DNA of 64,000 nucleotides from Tupaia tana (lineage: Eukaryota > Chordata > Mammalia > Scandentia > Tupaiidae): the NCBI GenBank assembly GCA_026018925.1, contig JAKSZU010000003.1, positions 7,236,367 through 7,300,366 of the forward strand, in the 5' to 3' direction. Of the stretch, positions 34,701 to 46,455 are shown in pieces. The position numbers and the translations under genes are program-made. How positions within the stretch are numbered: the first letter of the stretch is position 1; every line of letters begins with the position of its first letter. The notes beneath the pieces are model-generated. The model saw nothing but the letters and a program-made list of their open reading frames with translations, was not told the DNA's origin and made no database searches.

Positions 34701-37700
34701 AAACACAGGAACCACAGAGAGAGGCCCGTGTGGCGGGGAAGACACAGGAACCACGGACAGAGGCCTGTGTGGCGGGGAAGACACAGGAACCACAGAGAGA
34801 GGCCTGTGTGGTGGGGAAGACACAGGAACCACGGACAGAGGCCTGTGTGGCGGGGAAGACACAGGAACCACAGAGAGAGGCCTGTGTGGTGGGGAAGACA
34901 CAGGAACCACAGAGAGAGGCCTGTGTGGCAGGGAAGACACAGGAACCATGGACAGAGGCCCGTGTGGTGGGGAAGACACAGGAACCACGGAGAGAGGCCC
35001 ATGTGGCGGGGAAGACACAGGAACCACGGAGAGAGGCCTGTGTGGTGGGTAAGACACAGGAACCATGGACAGAGGCCTGTGTGGCGGGGAAGACACAGGA
35101 ACCATGGAGAGAGGCCATCAGGCAGAACCAGGTCAGCAGTTTGGTGGTGCAGAGCACATGCCAAGACACAGCAGGCTCTGGAGACTCGCCAGGAGCTCTG
35201 CTCAACACCCCAGTCACAGGCACTCCTAAAGGGCAGCCAAGATCTACGTTTTTTTTTTTTTTTTTTTTTGGAGAGGTTTTTGCTACAGGGCACGTGCGCT
35301 CGCCAGACAGAGAGAGATAGAGAGACAGAAAGTGAGAAATCACCCCCCCAGGGGGGATGGCCACACCACAATCCCTTCTCCTCCATTCTCCTCTCGGGAT
35401 CTTGGGCACACATGCACACGTGCCCGGCATGAGTTTTAAGCCGCCGGGTCCGGGATGCGAACCGCGGTCGACTACGTGGGAGTCCAGCGATATAGCCATT
35501 ATGCTAACTGCTGGTCCCCCCAATACATATGTTTAAACAAGGCAGACCCAGGACCCCATAGGGTGACCATAGCAGCACGCCCACTGGGCCCAGGAAGAGA
35601 TGTCCGTGTCCACTAGACCCTGCACCACGCCTGCACGAACCGGGACAGGATGCACGTGGGGACCTGGAGGGGGGCGCCCGTGCCCTTCACCCCCATGCCA
35701 GCCTGACTCACCTGAGGACGTCACTGCATTTTCTTACGCTAAAGATGCCAACGCCCACTTCTTTGGCCCTGTCCAACTGGCCCTTGGGTCCTGGCCACCT
35801 GTCACTCCAAGCTCCCAGTGCCATCCTCAGTAGTCCTTGTCTGGAAACCATGCATGCCAGGGACGCCAGGTACCCTGGTGCTGGCCTGCAGCCTGCAGCT
35901 GTCTCACCGTCCTCACTCACCGGCACCTGGCCCCATGGTGGCCACTCCCACTTCTGAGCGTTGCTGTTGCCCCGGGGCTGGCCCCTCTTCTGGTTCCTCC
36001 TGGGCAGGGCTGACTGGGCTGGGGGCATGCTCCGGGTGTAAAGGGAGGCCTGGGAGAAGAAAATCAGGGATGGAGCACCAAGAACCAGGGACCCTCTGGG
36101 GATGTGTGAGTGCAGAATGTCTGGGAGCCTCAGGCATCAGGTCACACAGCACGACAGCCAGGTGGCTTTGCAACCACCTAGCAGCTGGATCGCATCTGAA
36201 GCCGCCATGTCTGAGTGCAATGTGCACATGGCAGTTCACTGGATCCCAGACAGGCCGTGGCAGAGGGTAAGAACCTGGCTTTCCAGGGAGGAGAAGTGCC
36301 CCATCTCAGCCACGGGGCCCTGCCTCCCTCATCCGGCCTCTTCATTGCTGCTCTCCATGGCAGCAAGACACCCAACAGTGAGACGGGAGACACTCCCTGA
36401 AGACATGGCCTTTGGAGCTTCGGCCTGTCCACCGCAGTCCGTCTCGTGGTTGCTTCTCCTAGACCCTACTGTTCTCCACCCAAGCCTACACTGTACCCTG
36501 GCCCAAGGCTGTCTCCCAGTGTGAGCCTAACCCCGTTACACAGGTTCCTAGACAGTGAAGCCCCAAAATGAGCACATGTGTTCTCGCCCTCACTGAAGCT
36601 CCGAGTTTTCTAAGGTTTTTGCCAGTGGTGTCACCCCTGCACACCAGGTGTCCTCTTCACAGAGGCCATGCTGTAGCCGGGTGAGGACGTGCAGTCCCTT
36701 AGAGTCCAGGGCCCATGATGAAGAATGGAAGCAGAGAGAGGTCCCTGAGGCCAAGAAACTGGCTTCTTAGAAGGTTACTTCGAAAAACAGGAGAAACAGC
36801 AGCTCTGTCTCCAGCAAGTACTGGGAGCCCAGCTTTGCAGTGAGGATGTGCAGGGCAGGAAGGTGGGGAAGAGAGTCCGGTCACACCCCCTCAACCTCCC
36901 AGGGACCCCCTCAGCTCCAGGAACAGGGGAACCAACCAAAAAAATATTGAGTACCGAAGTTCCTAGGTTTGGGGTTGATAATTTACAAATCTTTGCTTTC
37001 TTCCCTTTTTTTTTTTTTTTTTTTTTTTTTTAGAGGTTTTTGCTATAGGGCGCGTGCGCTCACCAGACAGAGACAGAGAGACAGAAAGCAAGAAATCACC
37101 CCCCAGGGGGGATGGCCACACAGCAATCCCTTCTCCTCCATTCTCCTCTCGGGATCTTGCGCACGCATGCACACGCACCCAGAGTGAGTTTTAAGCCACC
37201 GGGTCTGGGACGCGAACCGCGGTCGACTACGTGGGAGTCCAGCGACATAGCCATTATGCTAACTGCTGGTCCCAAATCTTTGGTTTCTTTTTCAAATGAA
37301 CACATTCAAGATGTAGTTTCTGTCTCAGAGGCCAGGACAGATGTTACCTTTTAGGAGACAGCAGCTGGCATGGTAGTTAAGGTGCTGGATCCCACATGGC
37401 CAACTCTGCAATTCAAGTCCTAGACCTGGCAGCTTGAAAAACACACTGGGCATGTATGCATGCGTGCCCAAAACCCCAAGAGGAGAATGGATGGGGGGTG
37501 ATTTCTCACTTCTCCTCTCTCTGTCTCTTTCCAACAAGCACATGTGCCCTATGGCAAAAATCTTAAAAAAAAAAAAAAGTTGATTTTCATGGTCTCCGTG
37601 TAAGTGAAATAACTTATTTTTAATAAAGAGTAATTACTCCGGGCTACCAGGTGGCATGGTAGTTTAGGGCACTGGACTCCCACATGGCTGACTGTGGGCC

Positions 37701-40700
37701 AACCTCCAGTCCCAGACCTGGAGGCTTGCTTTCTCACTTCCCCTCTCTCACTCTCGCTCTGTCTTGCACATCAAATTTAAAAAATAATAAATATGGGACC
37801 AGCAGGTGGCGTAGTTGTTAAGGCACTGGACATACCAATATGGCTGACCACAGTTTGAGTCCTGGACCTGGCTTGCTTTCTCACTTTCCCCCTATCCCTC
37901 TCTCTGTCTGTCTCTCTCTAGTCAAAGTAAAATAAATTAATGAATAAATAAAAACAAAAAACAAATAAATAAATAATTCTAAAAAAAAAAAGTAATTACT
38001 GGGGCCACCAGGTGACATGGTAGGTAAGGGTGCTGGACTCCCATATGACTCACAACAGTCCAAGTCCCAGACTTGGCAGCTTGCTTTCTCACTTTCTCTC
38101 TCTCTCTCTCTCTCTCTGTCCCTCTCTGGTCAAATAAGAATAAATAAAGTTAAATAAAGTAATTCTTTATCTCTTTGCAAGCCAAATGATGTTTAGAGAT
38201 TGACTGTATAAAATAATAAAATAAAAAATTTATAAAAAAATAATAAAAAGGGGGCCAGCAGGTGGTGTGGTGGTTAAGAATGCTGGATTCCCACATGGTG
38301 TACCACGGTTCAAGTCCTGGACCTGGGGGCTTGCTTTCTCGCTTTCCGTCTCTCTCGCTCTCTCTCACTCTGTCCCTCTCTGACCAAATTTAAATAAACA
38401 AACAAACAAATAAATAAAAATTAAAGAATTCTTTAAAAAATAATCATAAAAAAAGAATTCTGATAAATATGTAAAAAAAATACTTAAATAAATAAATGAA
38501 TAAAGATTACTTTTTTAAAAAGTCAGCTTTTTAGGCTGACTCAGACACTACAGCAACCACTTCCCAACTCGAGTCCTGAACCAGCTGGTGTGTAAAGACC
38601 TGGAAAGCACCCCAGTTCTCCTCAGCAGTCCTGGGCAAGCCTAAGAAATACGTGTTTTTAAAAACTTGCTAGAGGGCAAGCTGGTCTGGGAAGCCCAGGA
38701 GGGCAGGGCCGGGGCTTGGTGTGCCCAGCCGCCCCCATCTCGCCATCACACTCACCAGCACGTGGATCCCTCGGACGTGCTGAGTCCTCCTCATCCCCCT
38801 TCTCCTGACCCCACAGGTCTCCAGGACAAGGCTCTTCTCCCCTCTCTATCCGGGTGAGGATGTCCGGTTTGGAGATGGCATAATCTGCACACAGAACAGG
38901 GAGAGGGCTGGGTGCTGGGTGCCAGATACCTGCAGAGATGCAGAGACGCCCACAGAAGCCAAAGCAAAGACGCACGACTGCAGGACACCCGATCCTCCTA
39001 TGCAGCCTCACCCAGCGAGACCAGCGTCTCGTAGTTGCCCCTCATCACGTGCTTGTAGAGCTCCTTCTGCCAGTCCTCCAGCCGGCCCCACTCCTGCTCG
39101 GAGAAATACACGGCTACATCATCAAAGGTCACGGGCACCTGGAACCACAGCAACACACTCGCTCGCCCACACACTGAGGGACCCGGCCCCTGGGGCTCCC
39201 CCACCCCAGGGCGCCAAGGGCTACCTTGGGGGCCTCCCCCTTGCTGCCCGGGGGCAGCCGCAGGATCCAGAAGTTCCTGTTGCGCAGCAGGTTCTCCACG
39301 TTCTCCAGCCGCCTCTGCAGCAGCCCGTACTCCTGCAGCAGCGTCCCCAGCACAGCCCACTTGCCCTCCAGCTGGTTGCCGAACTCCACCGCCGTCTTCT
39401 CGCAGTCGGCCAGCTTCTTCTCCGCCGTGCCCGCGCGGCCCTCCAGGCTCAGCAAGCGGGCCAGGCAGGAATCCACCTTCTTCTCCAAGGCCTGAATGGC
39501 GGCCACGACCGTCCACAGTGTGATCTCCGTGGAGTAGAGGTATGAGTTCTCAGCAGTTGGCTGGGGTGATGGAGGTGTTGAAGGCCTTTGATCCTCTGTT
39601 TGCTTGTCCCTTTCAAGAGCCTGCTCACAAGAAGAGAGATGCTCTGAGGATTTTATAATAAAAATTTCCACCAAAAAAAAAAAAAAAAAACAAAACCCTG
39701 AGGCCCAGCCTCAGTGGTGCAGTTGGTGGCATACTGAAGTGTGGTGCTGGAAGCTACATGGCCAGACAACCTGGGTCTGGATCCCAGGTTGACCTGGAAT
39801 GCATGGTGCGCACGAGCCCGAGATCCCAAGTGGCTGCAGGGCTGGGAAGGCGACCATGGTGGAGCATATCTGCCTGCGTCTCGCATGCATGCTCTCTCAT
39901 GAAAGAAATGACTTTAAAAAAGAAACCTTAGAGAGGCACCTGCCCTGGCGAAGCCCCATCGGAATGGGATCCTGAAGATCCTGAGGGCAGGCTGGCAGCA
40001 GAGTGGGGATAAGTGGGGAGACTGGGACATGAGTCCAGCCTTGGTGACAGGGGCTGTCTGGAGCTTAGCAAGTGGGAGCAGGGGGAACCCCAGCCAAGGA
40101 GAGCAAGCAGCTGCAGTCGCAGACAAGAGACTCCTGGTGCTGGGAGCTCTCGGTTCCTCCTCTGGAAACAAAAAGACCAAGCTTTGCTGCACAGAGCACA
40201 CGAGCTCAGCAGTCAGACAGCCCTTGTACAACTCAGGGTTGCACCCCTCATGCCTGGCTTCAGCTTCCTTTCCACATCTATTAGGTGGTCAGGAGAGTCA
40301 TGACATATTTTTCTATGTCTTTCTGTGCAAAAATGTATCATGACTTTCCCGGTGACTCAACAGAAAACGGAGGTAAGAATGTTGCCTATGTAATAAGACT
40401 GAGAATTCATGAGGCCATCTTTGCCAAAAGCGCTCGGTACATCTAGCACACAGTAACTGGCCGCGTGACCCCTATGCCCACGGGGTAAGATGACAGCAAT
40501 AACTGCCGTGGACTGGCGTCTGTCCGCCCAACCCTTCTGCTGAAGATCTAACCTCCAAGATGATGGTATTTGAAGGTGGGGCCACTGCAAGGCAATTGTC
40601 ATGAAAGTGGAGCATTCCTGAATAGGATTCTTGCCCTTAAAAAAAGAGATAATGGGCCAGCCAGTGGTATGGTGGTGAAGGCACTAGATTCCCACATGGC

Positions 40701-43700
40701 CAACTGCACGGTTTGGGTCTCAGATACAGTGGCTTGCTTGAAAATCACGTGAAGGGTGCCCAAAATCCTGAGAGGAGAATGGAAGAGAAGGGAGTGTTGC
40801 ATGGCCATTCCCCTGGGGCATAATTTCTCACTTTCCTCCTTTTCTTTGTCTCTCTCTGACAAGGACATGTGCTCTCTGGCAAATTTTTTAAAGAGAGAGA
40901 GAGAGAGACGAGGTAATCTCTTTCTCCACTTAGGACAAAATGGGCAGGCAGCCATCTACAATCCAGGAAGAGGGCCCTCCCCAGGAACCAAATCGGTGGG
41001 CACCTAGACCTTGGACTTCGAGCTTCCAGAACCGTGAGTGAATAAACCTGTCCCAAGGCATCCAGTCTAGGTGGTAAGGCCCAAGAAGACCGAGATGAAA
41101 TGATGCTGATGATGCTGGCTCTGCTCAGGGACACCACGTGAGGACTTGCGTGGCCTATTTTCCGCCATCTCTTTTACTCCATCATCCTCCACTACTCTGG
41201 AAAGGCTTCGAAAGTGCCTCGGCTTCCTCTGGTGTCTGATATCAAGCCCTCACTGAAATGTGCTCTGGCTCCAGTCCTGGCTGATGTTGCTGAAGGCCTT
41301 GCTGGAAAGAAAAACTGCCATCTCACCCCTCCGTCTCACTCATCCCCCACGCCTAAATCACCACAGAGCCCTCCTACTGGTCGGACTTCCAAAATTACCT
41401 GATTCATCTACCCTTCTCCTTCCCCACGGCCAGCGCCTTGGCCCAGGCCCCAGCCACACTCACCTGGGTCACCGCACGCGGCCAGCTGACCGCCCATTCC
41501 CGACCGCCCCTCAGTGCCCCTCCCACAGGTAGTCATTACTGCGCTCAGCCCTGGTTCCAGTTACGCCCTGTGCACAGGGAGCTGGATCCACAGGGCAGAC
41601 TGAATCCCTGCCTTGGAGGCTTCACAAACATGCTGAGTGCGGGTGTGCATGCCCCAAATCCTGACAGGGTGGGGAAACAGAGGAAAAAGGACTGCAGTGT
41701 GACCATGCTCCACCAGGGTTGTCTGTTCTCTCTCGCTCTCATCTGGCAAGGATATGTATCCTCTGGCAATTTAAGCAATTAATTAATATAATTAATTAGT
41801 TAGGCAGTGTCCTGCTTAAATATCTCGGCTAGCTCCCGATGTGTTTCGGATACTGTCCAAGCTTCTTCACATCCAGCCTGTGTCTCGGACCTTCTACCTG
41901 CAGGTGTTTGCTCTACTCCAACTGTGCTGGCCTCCTGCGGAGGCTGAGGATACACCTAGCTCGCCTGCCCGTGCATTCACGTCTCCTGTGCACGTCTGCA
42001 TGTCGGCATGCCTGGGTCCCTCTCGGCCCTGCGGCTCCAGCTTAAACACGCCTCAGAGAGACTCACGGCCTGGCGCGTCGAACGGCGGCCCATGAGTCTC
42101 TTCCCTCACAGCCCTACTGACCTGTCCGGCCCTCGTGTGTCTGCCTGTTTGCGACTGCTGCCGACGCTGAGCGCGCGAGCCCTGTGAGGGCAGATGTTGC
42201 CCGCTGTCCTGTTCTCAGCTAGAAGAGCCTCACTGCGAGAGCTGGGCATTGATGCGGTAAAACACGGCAGGCACCCTGAGAGGCTGACCCACACGGGCGG
42301 GTCCTGGGTCCACCTTGGGAGTGAGATGGGCTGGCTGAAGCTGGGCGTGCGCCGGGCTGTCAAAACCCTGTTGGGAGTGCTTTCTCGCTAGCTCTTTCTT
42401 GCTCATGGGAGAAGTGAAAAACAGATCTTTTGCTTTAAAGTGTCTCAGGCCAGTCCTATGGTCTAGTGGTTAAGGCAGCCAGACCCCATGTGACCAGCCT
42501 CCTCCAGCCTGGGTGGCTTGAAAAACACATCAGGTATGTGACCAGCAGTTGGCATAATGGCTATGTCGCTGGACTCCCATGTAGTCGACTGCGGTTCGAG
42601 TCCAAACCCGGTGGCTTAAACTCACGCTGGGCATGTGTGTGGGCATGCCCAAGATCCCGAGAGGAGAATGGAGGAGAAGGGCTTGCGGCATAGCCATCCC
42701 CCCTGGGGGGTGATTTCTCACTTTCTGTCTCTCCCTTTCTGGTGAGCGCACACGTTCTATAACAAAAACCTGCCTGTGAGCCCCAAATCTTAAAAGGATG
42801 GAAAGATGGAGAAGGGACCGCAGCATAACCCCTTTCAGAGGAAGGGGCATGCTCCCCCTCCATCTCTGCATCTCTCTGACGAGCACACAAGCCCTCTCAC
42901 AAACTTTTCAGAAGTGCCTCATTTGTAGTAGCTCCTCTGTAACTACTGAACAAATGAATGATTAGACAAGTAACACACTCATTCGATAACTACTGAACAC
43001 CTGTCACACCTATCACAATAAAGGTCCACTTCTTCCGGGTGAAGGACAAAAGTCCCGAATAGAAATAGCTATGATTGTGCCACCCGGTGGCTGGTGGCAT
43101 GATGGTTAAGGCAGCTAGATCTCCTATGGCCAACTGGGTGTTCTAGTCCAGACCCAACAGCTTGAGAAACATGCCCAGGTGTGTGTGTGTGCATGCCCCA
43201 AACCCCAAAAGAAGAATGGAGACGGGATTGGATGAGACGGGATTGGATGGCAATTGTGGTGTGGCCACGCCCCCAGGGGATGACTTCTCACGTTTCCTCT
43301 CTCTCCCTCACTCTCTGCGTCTCTTTCTGGTGAGCACACATGCTCTGTAGCAAAGGAAAAGAAATGGTTATGATAGGGACCAGCAGATGATGAATGGGTA
43401 TGTCACTGGACTCCCGAATAAGTAGATCACAGTTTGAATCCCAGACCTGGTGGCTTATAACTCATGTGGGGCACGTGTGCGTGCATGCCCAAAATCCCAA
43501 GAGGGGAAGGGATTGTGGCATGGCCATAGCTCCTGGGGGGCGGGGAGGGAGGATTTGCACTTTCTGTCTCTCTGTCTCTCCCGCAAGTGCACGGGCCCTA
43601 TAGTAAAAACCTCTCTAAAAGACATAGTTAATGATAACAGCACTGTGACGGGATGGCTACAAGGAGCTTGAGGGACACCGTCCTATCCCGAGTTCGCTGG

Positions 43701-44715
43701 GATGGCAGGAGCTCCAAGCCAGCAGGAAAGGGACACACAGAACGGAGCGCGCAGAAAGTGTAGGGAAGGGGTGGGCCTGGGCTGGGCGGAGCGCATGACC
43801 TCACCTGGACAGTCACAGAAAGGGAAAGGCCTACTGGGGGCTCCCCATGGAACAAGACTGACCACCTGCAGAAGCCCACTCCTTCTCGGCCTTGCTCTCT
43901 GGAAGCCTGAAAGGTCAGTACCACACACACCCCAAAGGAGAGGGAGAGGAAGTTCTCCTTAAAAGGCAGCCTGAAAAACCCAGGTTCCAAAACTTCACTG
44001 AAACGTCTTAATAGCGGATATCACTTACTGGCTCTTCACAAGCGCTTTTCTAATGTGTCAAAATGGCCAAGAGTATTTTCCCCGAAGTGGACAAACTGCG
44101 CACTGTCAGGCCAACATTCTGAAATCTGCTACAGTAACCTCCCGCTGCAGCCCCTCCCGCCAACGGCATTCAGCACCCGGCCCTGGTGAACGAACACGGG
44201 GTGGACTGAAAGTGGTCCTGTTCCGGGGTCCCAGTGAGCCAGGGCCAGTCCCCGCCCTGCCCGGCCAGCTCGACTCTGCAGCGGCTCCTGATCCCACGGG
44301 GCTGGACCCCACCGGGCTGGACCCCACCCTCCCCGCCGGCCTCGGGGCGCGGGGCCTCCAAGACGACGGGGTGGGAAGCAGGCTTCCGTGGGGGCGCGGC
44401 GCACCATCGTCCTCCAGGGTGACCGGCGCCGGCTAGGCCGGGAACGCCATGGGGCCAGCTTGTCCGGCCGCCTGGCGTCGGGGCCCTGCCCGCGGGCCTG
44501 GTGTTTGGGCCGCCCGGCCGGTGGCCCCCAGCCCGACGCCCAGACGGGGGCGGCATCAGGGCCCGACGCGGGCCGGGCGAAGGGCCGCGGCGGCAGGCGC
44601 GGGGCCAGCAGGGCGCGGCCCGAGTCCCACGCGGGGCCCACGCGGCGCGGCGGCCCTGCCCACCCGGCGTCCGCGACCTGGGGCCTCTTACCCGGGCAGG
44701 CGCCGCGTCGGCCAT
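31749..44715 (-). CDS. ZNF783: ZNF783: DUF3669-KRAB zinc-finger protein, seven coding exons, complete
   Basis: Exons on the minus strand: 44715-44692, 39620-39225, 39138-39012, 38884-38756, 36049-35921, 33395-33285 and 32578-31749. All have AG/GT borders and compatible phases, giving 1746 nt and 581 residues with no internal stop. Exon 1 encodes MADAAPAR and ends at a GTAAGA donor in a CpG island. Exon 2 (residues 9-140) is the coiled DUF3669 region with [19 protein letters not shown] and [19 protein letters not shown]. Exon 3 (about 141-183) is a KRAB-A box, [12 protein letters not shown], with the 127-bp length usual for KRAB-A exons. Exons 4-6 are acidic or Ser/Pro linkers, including an IKQE motif. 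The last exon carries IKTE and four C2H2 fingers, at about residues 387-407, 473-493, 503-523 and 531-551. By family knowledge this is a nuclear DNA-binding regulator; KRAB boxes usually recruit TRIM28. The symbol rests on remembered similarity to human ZNF783 (about 546 aa) and its place beside ZNF212. Confidence 0.9.
33652..34320 (+). mobile_element. tRNA SINE type B expanded by an internal minisatellite
   Basis: SINE head at 33652-33760, SINE tail at 34195-34320 (GGAAGAATGGAGGAAAA, TAGCAATTAAGG), with the repeat array between them. Confidence 0.78.
33765..34200 (+). repeat. GT-rich minisatellite, unit about 18-30 bp
   Basis: Repeated (GT)n-ACCCAAAGG units, with a higher-order block occurring twice (about 33847-33981 and 34013-34147). 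Lies in the intron between ZNF783 exons 6 and 7 order-wise upstream of exon 6 (33395). Confidence 0.9.
34486..35115 (+). repeat. 39-bp VNTR, about 16 units
   Basis: Unit: CGTGTGGTGGGGAAGACACA + GGAACCACGGACAGAGGCC. Unit length is a multiple of three and variants are single substitutions, so several frames stay open for over 200 codons on both strands. Intron of ZNF783 (between 33395 and 35921). Confidence 0.95.
35251..35519 (-). mobile_element. tRNA SINE type A, young
   Basis: Reverse, full length, 18-base T tract, in a ZNF783 intron. Confidence 0.95.
37005..37274 (-). mobile_element. tRNA SINE type A, young
   Basis: Reverse, full length, target duplication AAATCTTTGCTTTCT (one mismatch). 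Confidence 0.95.
37354..37580 (+). mobile_element. tRNA SINE type B with internal deletion
   Basis: Forward; deletion joins GGAGAATGGA to the GGGGGGTGATTTC half. Confidence 0.85.
37642..37785 (+). mobile_element. tRNA SINE type C
   Basis: Forward, first of four type C elements in a row. Confidence 0.82.
37796..37990 (+). mobile_element. tRNA SINE type C
   Basis: Forward, AAATAAAT tail. Confidence 0.88.
38001..38160 (+). mobile_element. tRNA SINE type C
   Basis: Forward, (CT)n run and TCTGGTCAAATAAG. Confidence 0.85.
38251..38520 (+). mobile_element. tRNA SINE type C with long A-rich tail
   Basis: Forward; the tail of AAAT and AAAC units extends to about 38520. Confidence 0.85.
39705..39925 (+). 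mobile_element. SINE-like element of an unassigned family
   Basis: It begins GGCCCAGCCTCAGTGGTGCA, has CTACATGGCCAGACAACCTG and GGGTCTGGATCCC as a decayed head, and ends in CATGAAAGAAATGAC plus an A-rich tail. The body differs from types A-C. It sits about 85 bases upstream of ZNF783 exon 2. Confidence 0.45.
40284..40360. mobile_element. Palindromic MITE (mariner-like), copy 1
   Basis: About 77 bp with imperfect terminal inverted repeats around GGTSRTCAGGARAGTCATGA, AT-rich centre, preceded by TTA. Same family as the copy at 58813. Confidence 0.55.
40495..41080 (+). mobile_element. MaLR-type LTR, interrupted by a type B SINE
   Basis: The order of phrases follows mammalian MaLR LTRs: GAAGATCTAACCTCCAAGAT, GATGGTATTTGAAGGTGGGG, GAATAGGATTCTTGCCCTTA, then after the SINE CATCTACAATCCAGGAAGA, GACTTCGAGCTTCCAGAACC and GTGAGTGAATAAACCTGTC (poly(A) signal). 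Subfamily not resolved. Confidence 0.75.
40651..40900 (+). mobile_element. tRNA SINE type B in MaLR LTR
   Basis: Forward, splits the LTR at 40495-41080. Confidence 0.85.
41575..41785 (+). mobile_element. tRNA SINE type B, headless
   Basis: Forward, diverged, ends GTATCCTCTGGCAATTTAA. Confidence 0.7.
41830..42110. mobile_element. Possible L2-like fragment
   Basis: CTTCACATCCAGCCTGTGTC and CAGGTGTTTGCTCTACTCCA have the cadence of L2 3' sequence; evidence weak. Nothing else recognised to 42445. Confidence 0.25.
42446..42910 (+). mobile_element. Type B SINE split by a type A SINE (42537-42776)
   Basis: B head at 42446-42536 stops inside its GAAAAACACATCAGG segment; B body resumes at 42777. Confidence 0.88.
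43082..43352 (+). mobile_element. tRNA SINE type B
   Basis: Forward, with a short GGGATTGGAT duplication. Confidence 0.85.
43375..43619 (+). mobile_element. tRNA SINE type A
   Basis: Forward, diverged, ends GTAAAAACCTCTC. Confidence 0.88.
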
Positions 44716-45300
44716 GGCTGCGCGTTCCCTGGCTCGGCGGCGGTCCTCGGCCGGCCTGCGGGCCCGGCGCTGCGCGGCGCGGCGGCGGAGGCAGAGGGAG
44801 CCGCCCAGCCTCGGAGCTCCTGCCGGGCGGCCGCGAGCTGCGTCCCGAGCCACGTGCCCCGCTGGCCCTTTAAAAAGAGCTGCGCTCGGCGGCCGGGCCC
44901 GAGGGCGCGCACAGCGCCCCCTGCAGTCCGTAGGACCGCACGCCCGCGGCCGCCGCCCGCGACCCTCCGCGCCCCTGCGCGCCCACCCCGCGGCCGCCGG
45001 CCCCGCACCCCTGCCCCGCGCAGCTGCCCGCCGCCCGCCGGTCCGGGCCGCAGGGGTCTACAGCCGGGCGGGCGCCGCGGCCTGCAGCCGGACTCCGGCA
45101 GGCGGCAGCGACCCTCGGCCAGGCGGCCCGACCCGTCTCCAGGGTGCTGGGACTCGGAACCCGGCGTCCCTCGGGGAATCGGGAAGCGGGGCTCGCCCAG
45201 GGGCCGCTCAGATTTCGAGGCTCAGAAGAGACCCTGCGGGGGGAAGGGGATCGGTGATCTCGACTTTCTATTTTAGCGCCTCCAGAGGGGCCTAAAGTGA
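44150..45300 (-). promoter_or_regulatory. ZNF783: CpG-island promoter of ZNF783
   Basis: A stretch of very high G+C with dense CpG surrounds the ZNF783 start codon (44715-44713) and first donor. No SINE has inserted in the core. The expected upstream side on the minus strand is about 44716-45300. Long open frames here on both strands reflect lack of AT-rich stop codons, not coding. Confidence 0.75.
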
Positions 45301-46054
45301 CTATTCGGTTGGGACGTATGGACGTATGCGTGCCCGGGGGCAACGACAGAGAAACTTTTTCATTTTCCACAACAAATGGAAAAACCTCAGAGGGAAATGT
45401 ATTTTATTTGGCGAGGCGGGGGGCGAGCCTTCCCTCCCCAGCTCTCGTTTTCCAGGATCTTGGGGCTTCCTCCCCCGGCGCCTGCTCGGGCAACCTGGCA
45501 GCGCTCTCCGAGGCCCTCTCGGACACCCAGTCTTGGCTTGCCCTGGGCCACCGGCTGGGCATCCTCCTGTAGCTTTGGCTCCAGGACCGGGTCAAGGGAA
45601 GAACAAATGAATGGCCAATCCCAGCCCTGGAGAATCTAGAATAAGCCACCCAATCTGGGATCCATTTCCCTCCTCTGTAATCAAACAAGCCTTAGTCTAG
45701 GAAATCGGAATTAACCGCTGTATATAGTCAAATAAAACGGGCTGTACGCAGTTCAAGTTTTTTCTGCCCTTTCCGTAATGCCCATTCATCTTAGCCTGTC
45801 ACACAAGGCAGCAGGGTTGTCGCACTAGAAATTCATTTGCAGTTGTGTGTGTGTTTGGGATTTTTGTTCTGCTGCTCAGTTGTTTTGTTTTGGCAGGAGG
45901 AGAAAATTATTTCACGGAATATGTAATACAAACCAGACTGTGGTCAACTAACATAGTAAGAGCATAAAGAAACTGGCACCCAAGTAAGGTACGCCCCTAG
46001 AATTTACAGGAGGAGGATAGGGAGTGTTAAAAGAAACCAAAAAAAAAAACATAG
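45301..46054. other. ZNF783 upstream intergenic DNA
   Basis: Single-copy, falling G+C away from the island; nothing recognised. Confidence 0.4.
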
Positions 46055-46455
46055 CTAGCTGATGGTTACCGGTGCTGGATCCCACATGGCCAGCTGCACA
46101 ATTGGACCCTGGACCTGGCAGCTGGAAAAACAGGCCAGGCCTAAAATCTCCAGAGGAAGGGCAGGCAGGTGGTGTGGTGGTTAAAGGTGCTGGTTTCCCA
46201 CATGGCCAACCAGTGGTTCTGGTCCTGGACCTGGTGGCTTGCTTTTTTGCTTTCCCTGTCTCTGTCTCTCTGGTCAAACTTTAAAAAATGATAACAAATG
46301 GAATTAAATAAGTAATTCTTTTAAAAAAAAAAATCTCCAGAGGAGAGTGAAGGGGAATTCAGCATGCAGCGTGCTTATCCCTCCTGAGGATGCCTTCTCA
46401 TTTTTTTCTTTTTCTCTCCTTGGCGAGTGCACCCACCCTATGGCAAATTTTTTTT
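46055..46455 (+). mobile_element. Type B SINE split by a type C SINE (46157-46330)
   Basis: Target duplication AATCTCCAGAGGA (46145 and 46331) brackets the type C copy. Confidence 0.88.

Noticed and set aside
33765-35115. CRISPR-like regular arrays
   Set aside because: These are contiguous tandem repeats without unique spacers, in a mammalian genome.
34310-35523. Long open frames on both strands (369, 385, 312 and 274 codons)
   Set aside because: They are produced by the 39-bp VNTR whose length is a multiple of three, plus SINE sequence; no domain or splice context.
35700-35840. Possible extra ZNF783 exon ending at a strong CAG/GTGAGT donor (35708)
   Set aside because: No good acceptor with a pyrimidine tract and no match to the protein; exons 5 and 6 already join in phase.
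44016-44900. A bidirectional gene on the plus strand from the ZNF783 CpG island
   Set aside because: No exon with recognisable protein or donor-acceptor pair found on the plus strand up to 51 kb.
44170-45295. Open frames of 227-275 codons in the CpG island on both strands
   Set aside because: High G+C removes stop codons; composition is low-complexity Arg/Pro/Ala/Gly and the region is explained as promoter plus ZNF783 exon 1.
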